Origin: Haliclystus octoradiatus
Taxonomy: Eukaryota > Cnidaria > Staurozoa > Stauromedusae > Haliclystidae
Reading direction: 5' to 3'
Length of the DNA: 64,000 nucleotides
Assembly: GCA_916610825.1 (NCBI GenBank)
Contig: OU744451.1
Span: 8,933,441-8,997,440, forward strand
Shown here piece after piece: positions 20,549 to 35,000 of the stretch (the first letter of the stretch is position 1; every line of letters starts with the position of its first letter). The notes under the pieces were generated by a model, which had not been told where the DNA came from, did no database searches, and saw only the letters and a list, made by a program, of their open reading frames with translations. The translations under genes were made by a program, and so were the position numbers.

Positions 20549-20799
20549 TTAACTCACACCACTAAATCTGGTGCTAGGCTAATTGTTGGAATTTTGCACA
20601 CCAAAATTTTTATGTTGCCACCCAACAAAAATTCTTGAAAAAACTTTTCACAAAGTTCTCTTATTTTTTGCAATCTGACTTCAGCCAATATGTAATCTGT
20701 TGAACCTCTCATTTAGAACTCTTCTTTCTATGCAACTGCCTTTCATATTAATCTGTAGTTGATTTGTTGATACAATCATGCTACTTTTTTATCATGTAG
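20549..20799. other. Intronic sequence upstream of the first visible A20-like exon
   Basis: AT-rich, no coding signal. It ends in a polypyrimidine stretch and TTTTTTATCATGTAG, a good acceptor for the exon at 20800. Confidence 0.5.
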
Positions 20800-23700
20800 A
20801 TCTCTGTAAACAATATTTTATACACTACGCAAAGGATTTAGCTAATGGAAATGCATCAACAGAATCATTTCAATCAATTGATTGGAAAGATATTATTGTA
20901 TACCTCTCTAAACGATCAACCAGTACATGCGAAGATGATGAGTTACTCGATGGATGTTCTTCTCATACGGAATTAAGTCCTATCACAATCTCGTTTGTTA
21001 TTTTCTTACTTAGCAATGTGATTGGTCGTCCAATAATAGTGTCACATGGACCATCTCCAAATGAAAGAAATGTTAAGTCAATTTCCGGAATATACATTCC
21101 ATTGATACGTAAACAAGATGAATGTGAACGTTCTCCAGTGATTTTATTATACTATGCTGGTCGGTTTATGCCGTTATTTAGTTGTGAAGATAAATTGAAT
21201 CCATTATCTTCAAAAACCATCACAGATGATGCAGCACATTGCTTCCCATTATGCTATTCAAGTTTAAAACATTTTAAAGTTCATTTTATTGAAAGTAATT
21301 TAAATCAGACAGATAGTTGTATCAACTTAGCTTGTTTGCCTGTTATTTCAAGATACATGGATATATCAATGATGCCCACTAATCAAACAACATCATCAAC
21401 GGAAATGCCTGTTGTTTTCCTCACTTTTTAACGCTCCCCCAAGTTATTCATTGCAATTACAATGGAGTTGGTTGAGAAGTATTCATGGAAGATTACTCAA
21501 CAATACAAAGTCTGGTGTTTTGGTTAATCCAAAGTTATGTAGCAGATCAACATTTGGTTGTGAAAATGAGGGTATTGTTTCTTTAAAAGGACTCTGTCTT
21601 GGCTGTTATACTGCTTTTGTAACAGTATCGTCAAATGTACCAAAACGTAAAATATCTTTGATAAAAACAATCCAACAAGATGAAAGAAAACAAAACTCTG
21701 GTTCTAAAGCCATTCCAATGTGTATCACTTCTGGTTGCAATAAACCTCAAGTGGAACATCTCCTTGACCGTTGTAGAAATTGCTATTTAGATCATTTTAT
21801 TGCAATAAAAGAGCAAACTGTTAAACCTCTGTTCAAAGAATGCTGCTTCACAGATTGTAAATCTGCATCTATAGACAACATGGATTTATGCAATCGACAT
21901 TTGAATCAATTACAAAATCAAGAACATGTCGAAAGTAAAACATTTTCTAATCAACAATCATATTTATTGGAACCCAGTTATTATAATGATTTTGCGGATG
22001 GACCTAAACCGGGACCTAAACACGGGAATGCCTTTTTACAGCTTCCTCCTAACTTTTACTCTTTACCCACACAAGGAAGAGGGGCAATAGATTCTTCTCT
22101 CCAGACGTCCCATTCGATTCAGCCAATTAATTATTCACGTAGTTCTCCTAACTTGAGAACAAGCAAACATCACGATTTATCATCTATGCAGCAACCCAGA
22201 TCACTTCCGATTGATAATGAAGAAAGAAAAAGAAAAAATACATTCACTGTTGGACGTAGTGAAGGTTTCCCTACTTCTACAGAAAATCATTTGGAAGATT
22301 TTGAAGTAGTTGATAGTTTTGGTAATTTACTTGGAACTACTGGATTACAAAAATGCCTGTTACCAGAATGCGAACAGATTGTTGATGATGAAAATGATGT
22401 AGTATGCAAAGATTGTTCACGTGTGCAGCAAGACACTCTGCACAAAATTGAGAATGGAAAACAAGAGAGAAAATTTCAACCTGTAAGTATTGAAAAGCCA
22501 AGAAAAAAGTTGTAAAAATTTGCCGAGCAATCTTTTATCTCAAACACTGTCTTGAAATGATTTGAATCTTGGATCAAAGTAGTAACTATGTAATGACTGT
22601 TAGGTATAGAGTTATAACCATGTGACCTCTCCTATTATTGCAAGTTTCAGCCCTTTTGTTGGAGCACTGTCATTTACTTCAAAACATTGGAGAAATGAAT
22701 TTGAAAGGATTTTAAAATAGGATTAGTATTTTTATTTATTTTTTAAGTATTTTTCGTCCAACAAAATGACTGCTGCTGCAACATCGTCCCGTCAAAAGGG
22801 ACGTCATATGTACTTGTTGGGCTGACCGCTGCATTTACATCAAAACTGTAAAATAAAAGTAACTTCGTGATAATCACACGAAGAAAGATCACTATTATTG
22901 ATTAAGTAGTATGTGATTGAAGAGAACTAACTGTCGATCCCAACTTTCCAATTCCCAAGTAACACTTGACATAATGATATAATATTAGATGATTATGTGA
23001 CATATTTGATGCATTGGAAGCGTCTTACCATCTTTTAATTTATCTGTGCAAATGATCAAACGATTCAATCTATCCTGAAGCAAACGCACACGAACTACCT
23101 TGGATGAAGCAGATGTCATTTTTTCTTTCAGATACCTCCAACAATATGTAAGATTTCCTCAGTGTCCTATGCCTGTTTCAAGCATGTCAAATGAATTTTG
23201 TTCACGTTGTGAAGAAGACCAATGTTCTTCAAGCCCTAGTTCTGATCCACGTTGTACAACAGGTGAGTGGCTTCAGGGGGTAGATATTCTACTCGTATAT
23301 TATTGCCCTGGAATGGTAACATTTTCAACGGAACTTGGTATGCACTTAAGAAGATTTCTAGAACGTTAAGAATGCTTTCCATACCTTGTCTCATTTTTAT
23401 TTTACTGATTATCTTTCTAACAACCCAAGTTATATACTTTACTTCTTCCATTTACAATCGGATTCCTATTCATCCATTCTTAATCACCTTTTTATGATTG
23501 ATCAATTTCCAAATTATAAGACTAGCAAAAGATATTTCATTTGTCCAAAATTATATAAGAATGGGTTTGAGGTAAGCTATGTTCACGATGTTGTGTGATT
23601 AGTACTTAACAATCATTATTTATTCAGAAACCTTTAAGCTATATATAACTTTGATTCAAAGGACTGATGCACCTGGTGCACTCGCCTTTGAAACAATTGT

Positions 23701-24223
23701 ATATATATATATGGTGATCCTCAGATTTATCAAACAGTCCCTACTGACACCAAACCATGAAAAAACTGTGAAATTTGATAGCGCTTTCATTGCATTTTCA
23801 CATTTCAATACCGTGAATATGGCTGTTTCCATGGCTTTCACATTTTTTCATGGCCTCGTAAATTTGTGGTTTTTACTTTCTTGCATTTTCATGCGGTTTT
23901 CATAAGACCTTCATGGCATTTTTATAGGTTTGTTGTTGGTAGTGAGTGAGTATTGTTTTAGATTACCATGCATTTTTTCTTCATTTTTCACAGATACGGA
24001 TTACTCTCTATCACGGTATAATCCTCAATCAACGAGAACAAATTTGCCACCAGAATTTGAATCAATATTAAAAGATGCATTGAGTTCATCTAATCCAGAT
24101 GTTAATTTAAACGGAACGACTGGACCATGTAGAACTCAGTTCTGTGATTTATTCGGGACTAAAAAGTTTAATGGCTATTGTAGTAAATGCTTTCACGTCA
24201 AGAATTATCCAGGACGAAACTAA
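20800..24223 (+). CDS. TNFAIP3: A20 (TNFAIP3)-like OTU and A20 zinc-finger protein, 5' part missing
   Basis: A20 is a ubiquitin-editing regulator of NF-kB signalling. The exon from 20800 (phase 1) encodes the second half of an OTU domain: FQSIDWKDIIVYLSKR, ITISFVIFLLSNVIGRPIIV, SGIYIPLIRKQDEC, SPVILLYYAGRFMPLFS and FKVHFIES. Catalytic His, which precedes FxxL in A20 and OTUD7, is Arg here (AGRF). The exon with the catalytic Cys is not visible and may lie in the gap. The frame breaks at a T-run (about 21424-21429); one extra T explains it. The next frame to 22482 has zinc fingers of C-x4-C-x11-C-x2-C type: MCITSGCNKPQ...CRNC and KCLLPECEQI...CKDC, plus variants with x6 spacing and with a final His. 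Donors lie at 22483 and 23263. The exon from about 23163 has half a finger (EFCSRC). The last exon, 23994-24223, ends with finger PCRTQFC...YCSKC and a TAA. Confidence 0.75.
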
Positions 24224-24885
24224 CTCTCGGATTCATCTGAATACGTAGCATAACGCTAAGACCAACGCGTTATGCGTATACAGTGCGTACACACTTGACC
24301 ATCAACCTCAATGCACAAACTTAACAAAGTGCCTTGTCGGGTAACTAGAATCATTCTTCCTGAAAGTTTTTTACAGGGGAAACGACTCAAGTCTTATATC
24401 GCGTAGGAGAACCACCCGTCCTTGACGGGAGAATGATCTCTCTGCCCGCACTATCCTATTCCTTATAAACAGGGCCTTATGGTTACATGACACTTTTCCC
24501 TAGACAATTTTAGAAATCTCCATTACAAGAGGAAATGTTTATTCAGCGTGTGTAACTGCTTTATTGTAAAAGTTACCAAATATCTATAAATGTAAATTTC
24601 CTTTAAAAACTCTTTGCTTGTAGCAGGTAAAGCTAAATTTGAATCAAGCAAGGATTCTTGCATATTTTCTCTGCATATGTTATAGTGTGGCAGAATTAAT
24701 GATTCAATATACATAATGTAAATGATATATATTTTACTATACTTATTGAATTACTATAAAAACCGCTTATTATTAAAAAACCGTATATTATTCTATTACT
24801 TCGTTTAGTTATGTCTCAGGAAAAAGGAACAGTAACATAGAATTAAATTTTGTTCAATTTTGCAACAACATTTACATATATATTT
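24224..24885. other. 3' flank of the A20-like gene
   Basis: AT-rich noncoding DNA, presumably including the 3' UTR. A block at about 24330-24470 (GGGGAAACGACTC, CACCCGTCCTTGACGGGAG) has small inverted repeats. No gene was seen. Confidence 0.3.
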
Positions 24886-25205
24886 TTAATTTCGTAACGA
24901 ATGACAGCGCGGATAAATAACACGGGATTTCACAACGTTTCACCATATCATATCTTCATGGCATCATCAGGCATATAAATACAAATTAAAAAATTACAAA
25001 TATATAGAGTTTGAGTTTACAAAGGAAATTATCAAATACAATTACACGGAAATTAAACAAACAACCGGATTTTATAGAATCCTATTGCGTGTTGAGTATT
25101 AGCTTGATCTGCCTGATTGCAAGCATTTCACAAATGAGACGATCAGTTTTGTTTCAGACAATCCTGTGTTTTTTATCGCTGTCATTGGTTACAAATTTAA
25201 TAAGC
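24886..25205. repeat. MITE-like element with inverted ends
   Basis: The left end (AATTTCGTAACGAATGACAG ... AACACGGG) is the approximate reverse complement of the right end (CTGTGTTTTTTATCGCTGTC, then TTACAAATTT). Inside the left end is GTTTCACCATATC...CATCATCAGGC, the complement of a CTGATGA...GAAAC arrangement. A third, solo end lies at 26733-26815, directly before the ATT microsatellite. Confidence 0.5.
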
Positions 25206-26120
25206 AAGAATTTATAAATTAATATTTTTAATTGTTAGTTATATCCTACGATATATATCTGATAGTTTGAAAAAGCCATTGTTTTTGTCTTCGGATATTT
25301 ATTGCCATTCTATTCGTGTCGTAGCCTGCTTGCAGACAGACTTTTTCTTCGTATAGTCGGTCTGCGCAATAGCCGATTTTAGTGGACTGATTGTTCTTTC
25401 CACTATCAATTTTTTGGTAGTATGTTGTGATTGGCTAACTAAATACGTGAACAATTGGCAAGTAATTTAAAATAATGAAATTGAGTAATGACAGGAAACC
25501 ACACCACGTAAATATCCATTTAACATGAATTCAATCTGTGCCGTGATCCGCTCGCGAACAAATTTTAATCTGCATTTTTTCATTTAAAATGTTTAGGCTG
25601 TTTTAGTCCGGCTGCTAAGGAAATGATTGTGATTTTGATGATAAAAGCGTAGAAACTTGTTGTAAATGACGATATGTGATGAGTGTCCGATTCGAAAATA
25701 CAAATGAATGATATCAGAAGTCATTAACTAAATCATTGCATGGCGATCGACGTTTCTCTAAATCGTTCGTGTACTATATCTATATTGGTATATACAGGTT
25801 CTTTACAGAATCATTCAAGGAATTGCTATTTATTTAATATAGAAATACATGTAATCAAAATTGGAGCTTTTTCACGTAAAGGGGATTATGTCGTATTGAA
25901 ACCTTGATCCACATTGATAGAAATCTATATAGGATAAATTAAACGGAATAGTAGAAAGAAGTATAGGGTTGATTACTTTACTGTAGACAGGGTTCGACGA
26001 AATTCCAGAACCTATACATGGTAACCTGGTTTGTGGAATAAATAAATAGAAAAATTTACAGACTATTAAATGCAAATTACGGAATATAAAAATAAAATAA
26101 TTAAAAAATGTGGAAAATGA
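25206..26120. other. Intergenic AT-rich DNA
   Basis: No convincing coding exon or known repeat was found. Short minus-strand frames here lack protein-like composition. Confidence 0.3.
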
Positions 26121-28608
<2,488 letters not shown>

Positions 28609-29044
28609 ATTGAATAATGAATAACTAATATATTTTCTAAATCAATATAAAAAACGTTAAGAAACTGTTAAACTATTAATGGATATATATAAAAAGATTA
28701 TATCTAAATAAACCCCGTAAGTGTAATTGAATATGCCATAATTATAATTTGGATTTCTATGACAATCAATGTTACTAAGTAACACGCATCTTCCTTTAGT
28801 AACTTTGAGGATGGTTAATGATCTATTCAATGGTAGGGATTATAAGAGAGTTAGTAATTAACTATATAGAACATTATTTTCAATGATCTGTTAATTGTTA
28901 AATATTTAAACCAACGTATAATTAGTTCCTGATATCTTTGAAGGCTCAAGAACATACACACCTTCTCTCTGTAAACGAAGGAGATCTTTCCAAACGCAAC
29001 ACAAATATTTAGAATAATACAATTACTGTTAATGGAAATATAGT

Positions 29045-32000
29045 ATGAAAGGAAATATATTGTTGCTGCTTGTTGCTGCAGCTGTAAGCGGTATGTATAT
29101 GTGTAATTTTCATTTGAATATATACTAGATACATGTTTTGTGAAGTTCAGAGAAAGAAAAGTATATCTAAAGTCTATACACATACAAAGAAGTGTAATTA
29201 TGAACACTCGTCTGAGAGATTGTTGAATGATCTTTATGGTAAGGCAGATGTATTCCGAATGGATAATGGAATTGGCTAAATCGCGTAGATTACGAATCAA
29301 AATGAAATGAAATGAAATTGATTTGTTATTATGATGACAGTAATATTGTTGTTGAATCCATGTAGAAGCCACAAGGCAAAAAATGATATTTTTGCCATTT
29401 GGTGGCTCCCGGATTGCTGCAAAGCGCGATTTTCATTTCGGGTCGGAAGAATTCCTGGGAATCCTCGCAATATATAGAAATTGTGAAGATTTGTTCATAC
29501 GATTGTCTGGTATCCTCCTGGATGATGAACAGATGATATGCATCCGAAATAAACCAGACTTGACATGCTCATGTTTCCACATTAGATATTATTTGAGAGT
29601 TTCGCTATTATATACATTTGGGAGTTTCAAAACTAAAAGTATTATTTTCTTATAATTTTAACAAGTAAATAAAACCATATGAATAGAATGAAGACATTGA
29701 GAAGTATTTTTTTTTGAACTCGCCATTCTGTAAAACGCGCCACTATATGTAGCATTGCCTGTTTCTATTTTACCAATTAATATATATATACAGTAAACTA
29801 CTAAACAGTTTTCATTTCATTTCATTTATTTTGTCAAAATTGACAGTCAAAACAAAGGAGAGTCACATAATATGATTCTCTCACTAAATGTAGCCTAGTT
29901 ACAACTAATGTTAATAAAAAATAGTATAAATTTAAGAATACAAAATTATTGTTTGTTTTACATTACATTGTTTTGTAATTACTAAATGCCATAAATTACG
30001 AAAATACCTTGCAAAAAGATGAGAGGCTTGTCTCATCAGGACCCCTTTCTGTGAAATACGAATTAAAATGCACAAATTTGATTGGTTGAACCGTTGAACG
30101 TGTACAACTTTTAGTCCTGTAGGAACTATATAAGCATAGATAACGCAATCATGAATAATTATGATCGTTAAATGAATTAAATAAATTATGGTTAATATTT
30201 AATTGTTATAAGCCTCTTTAATACTAAAATAAAATAAGAAAATTATTTTGTATTCATTTAGTTTCTATATAATCAAATGAATATAATAAATTATCTTTTG
30301 CTTATAATTCATGTATAACATGATAATGTAATGATCAATTTAAATCATTTTGAATAGAAGTCTGAAAAATATATTCATTTATCAAATGCTGAATATAGTT
30401 TTTAGGCTTCTATTTAAAATGACTTTCTAGACGGTCACTAATACAGTAACGTTGCTATAGCATGCAAAAATTATGCTTTAATGAAGAATTTGCATAATGC
30501 AGAAATTTATATGGCAGAAATTCATATTCCGTTGTTCTTGTACTTTTGTAGGTATCCCACCCCCTGAACGATGCGAACGTCATTGGGTAAAAATTGGTTG
30601 CTATCACGACCCTGTTACGGAGGATCGACCACTTCCGGGTGAACTTGTTAATCATCGAGACCTTATGAGTTTGAATACAGATGGACATTTACTCGATTGG
30701 ATAGAATGGGATATCTCCATGCATGCGTAAGTACTTTAAATCGTCAATTAGTAGGCGTGGCAAATCTCCAATCGGAAAAAGCGTGATTCTGCTGGGACAC
30801 TCGAACTACATGGATACAGTAGGCTTTGTACCAAGGTTACGCCCAACTCTTCCCTAACCAAAATAGAAACCAGGCCATAGCAGGAAATACAACATAGAAA
30901 TCTATCAAAAAAATATAATTCATTGTCAATGCCTACAAGGATTTGGATATACCGAGTGCGAGCGTTATTCTGTACTAATCCATTATTATTCGGCTGTGGA
31001 ATCCTTTGAATAGCCGGATATATATGGCGCTGTGAGATACGATAAGTGTAATCAAAGACTGTCTGTATTTATAGGTTAGCATGTAAATGTGCAGAAGAAA
31101 CTAGAAAGTTAAGCCATCGCTACTTTGGTCTTCAATTTTATGGCGAATGTTGGTCTGGCAATCAATCAGCCCTGCGTTATTTTAAAGATGGACCATCAAC
31201 AACATGTATTTCATCTGGCTACAATAAATGTGACGATAAATCAAATTTAGAATGCGTTGGAGAAGCTTTTACCAATTATATCTATTCAGTTGGAATCGGT
31301 TAGTTTATATTATTTTATGCATAATTGAAGTAAATACTTAGGGTCCTCATATTTATAAATGACGCGTTATTGGCCTATATTTTGTCCGTGAAATCGTGAA
31401 AAGGTTTCTGTGTTATGCAAAACCAAAAACATTGAAGATGTTCTACATCATATTTGAGAGTTAAAATCACGAAATGTTAATGTACAAAAAACGCAGCTAT
31501 CGGTTTATTCATGTATGATTTGGCCTTTATCAATGACCATTTAATGGTGAATTTGACTGTGATATCATAGATTCAATATGTCTTTCTAGATGGTGGTTTA
31601 ACTCATTGGGCCCCATGGGAAGACTGTTCTGCTACTTGTGGTGGTGGTAAATCATGGAGAACACGTTCATGTAGCAATCCAACACCAAGTTTTGGCGGTA
31701 AGCCATGTGTTGGTGAATTGAAGGAAACTAGAACATGCAACGAAAGAGAATGCCCAGTAGGTGAGTCAAGGTGTTTTGCATTTATCATTTAGCCACAAAC
31801 CGGGTAAGATATTGGCTGTTTTTCACTGATCAGTGATTGGTTAGTCGGTAAGGTTTATTTGGAGCGTATGTGAGTTTAATGGCCCCATACCCTTCCCGAC
31901 GCCAACCAATAGTGCTCCTGCCAGGAATTAAACCCAAAGACCATGCAGGTCGAGGTTCAACATCCTAACAACTGCGCTACGGCCGGTATACGACATCTAT

Positions 32001-35000
32001 AAATACTTAAAAACATATTATAGAATGCAGCTTACATGATTTGCTCATTTTGTTCCAGATTAAATTATGATTCGAATTTTAATTCAGTTAATTATAATTA
32101 TAATTTATTTATAATTATAATATTCATTTCTGTAAAACAATAATCAACTGTGAATTATAATGGTTATACTCAAGAAACTTCATACGCAATAATACGTAAT
32201 CCTCTCCTTTTCAGATGGTATATGGAGTGCTTGGGAAGAATGGGGCAGTTGTACGGTCTCATGTGGAAAAGGAAGAATGGGCAGAACAAGGAAATGTGAT
32301 AATCCTGCTCCTTCAAATAATGGCAAACCATGTGAAGGAGTTGCTGCTGAAATGAAGACTTGCTATTCAAGACCATGCCCTATTGGTAATGCATAGATTA
32401 GGGAGTATGTCGTCCATCCACAATTGAAGACAGCCACTGGCTGGGAACGAGATACAGTATTTAAGAGTTGACAGACTGAACTAAAAAAATAAAGTTCCAT
32501 ATTGACAAAATGAAAGAAACGGAGTCCAACTTGATTGAAAATTTGCTGATAAAATGTGAATGATCCCCAACAATTTGTTCGACAAAAGTCAATAGAACCA
32601 ATACTGTAGGCTCTATTGACATGCAACATTACTCGCGAGCGAGCCTTGTGCATGTCACAAGCACTACGTGATGTTAGCAAACTGCATGCTCAATAATAGT
32701 AAGGAGAAAACGATAAATACGTTTTTGCAGGATTATCACAGTACTAGTAATAGTATAGATGATCATATATGGTCAGATATGGCTGGAAAATAAACGTATA
32801 ACATAATCAATGGAATAAAGCATTACAGTGAGATATCACCTGTCCATGTCATTGACAAAAGTTCTCCTTTGAAACATATAATTTATCGATAGGTAGAATT
32901 AGAACACCAATGGTTTAATAATCACGATGTGATAGTGACACATACTTTTCCATTTAATTTTAGATGGTGGATGGTGTCCATGGTCTTTATTCACCTTCTG
33001 TACTGTGCCATGTGGAGGTGGTGTTAAAATGCGTTCAAGGCAATGTACCGAACCTTATCCATTGTATGGTGGAAAGCCATGTGAAGGACCTGGTATAAAC
33101 ACAATGTCATGCAATCCTGAACCTTGCAAAATCGGTAAGCAGCAATCAAAGAGGAGTAACCGAGTGGCGGTAATTTGACAGGAAGTGCTTTTTTTAAGCA
33201 ATTGAAGGTGGTGGACGGCAAATTTTTGAGACTAAGGGTTCGTAATTTTGAGCAACATCGGATAATTCAAAATACATTTTTTTGGAGTGTTTTTAGTAGC
33301 ATGAATAGGAGATTTCTGATACAATCACACAAACACAAAACTAGAACATCAAAATGTTTGATTTGTCTGAATCCATTATCTACTAAAACGATCAGCTCAT
33401 ATGACTGGACTGTTGATGACAAACTAAGTATAGAAGAATGACATTCTCATAATTAGCAATCGACGTTGGATGGTACAGTGATAGCGATGATTAACCAGTA
33501 TATTTGGTTGGATTTCAGATGGTGGTTTCACAGAATGGGGACAATGGGAATCATGTACAGCAGATTGTGGCGGTGGTTTCACTTTCCGTTCTCGTTCCTG
33601 TACAAACCCACGCCCTGAAGGAGGTGGTGATCCTTGTCAAGGAGATTTTGCAGAAAGGAAAACATGTAACAAAGATCCTTGTCCAATCGGTAAGTACGTT
33701 CAGATCATGAACCTGCTTCAAATGACAAAGCTTTATTGTTGGATTTCTACCAGTGTATGATATCAATCCAGATCAAAACAAACACTCCAGAGAATATCGA
33801 ACAAAAATAAAAAATTATTTTACAATTTTATAATGCATTGTTCTGAACTGCAAAAAACAATAATTTCTGATCACAATCAGTTAATAATAATGACCTGATT
33901 TGCACTTTTACAGATGGAAAATACTCTGACTGGAATGCCTGGTCAACATGTCCAACAACGTGTGGTCCTGGTGAACAAAGACGTACAAGAACATGTACAA
34001 ACCCATCACCTTCTTTCGGTGGTAAACCATGCGATGGACCATCAGACGATCAACAAACCTGCAACATCAAACCATGTCCAATTGGTAAGGCACAGGCAAA
34101 GCTTTTTCAAATCATTATGACATTATGACATTATTCAAATCTAGCCCTCCATCGTATACAACACGAATCTTCGTATTATCAGCTTATATTAGATTATCAC
34201 TCTATTGATTTATATCAATCGGCCCCGTCATTCTTTTCGACCAATCAAGCTCGCCGTATCATTGGGTTTAGATCAGCAATGCTGGCAGCATCAATATTAT
34301 TATTATGCAATCGGAAAATGGAAAGATAATGACTTGGGCTAAGCTGCGGAACGACTATCCGCATCTTCATATACTCGTCAGTTCAGCGCCATACCATCAC
34401 TCACCACTTAAGTAGAAGGACGGTGTAGTAACTATTAACATTAGCCAACAGAATTACTGCATGATGTTCGAGTGCTATATACAATCATCCAATGAATTAT
34501 TAGCTATCATCCAATGATGGTTTCCATTTAACCATTTGTATACATGCTTTTAAGTGAAACCCCACACGACTATGATGATGAATGTAGCCGCGCTAGTCAC
34601 AACCTTTCCTGATTTTCTATATGATTGTTTTATTTTCTGTAGATGGACAATACGGTGACTTTTCTGACTGGAGTGAATGCAGCGTTACATGCGGAGGTGG
34701 AACAAGAGATAGATCCAGACAATGCAACAATCCTGCACCACAATTTGGTGGAAGTCCATGCCAGGGTCTTGCTATCGATAGAGAAATTTGTAATCCAAAC
34801 CCATGTCCTGTTGGTACGTATATTATCTACATAACTATAACTTATCGACTGTATGATATTCATAAACTCAACAGTTTCAATCATGTTGGAGTTTTGAATA
34901 ATACAAGATGCTTTGACAAATAATATAAGATACACACAAAGGAGATAATTGCTATCACAGTGGCAGAAGCAATTCGATAGTCTGTCGCATCGTTGAGGCA

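Noticed and set aside
24930..24975. Further hammerhead-like motif (CTGATGA...GAAAC on the minus strand)
   Set aside because: Stem II pairs only with an asymmetric bulge and the expected cleavage position is G, so it was not counted as a ribozyme candidate.
29383..29655. 90-codon plus-strand frame between exons 1 and 2 of the TSP1-vWA gene
   Set aside because: No recognisable domain, no splice logic, and intron sequence on both sides. Probably chance.
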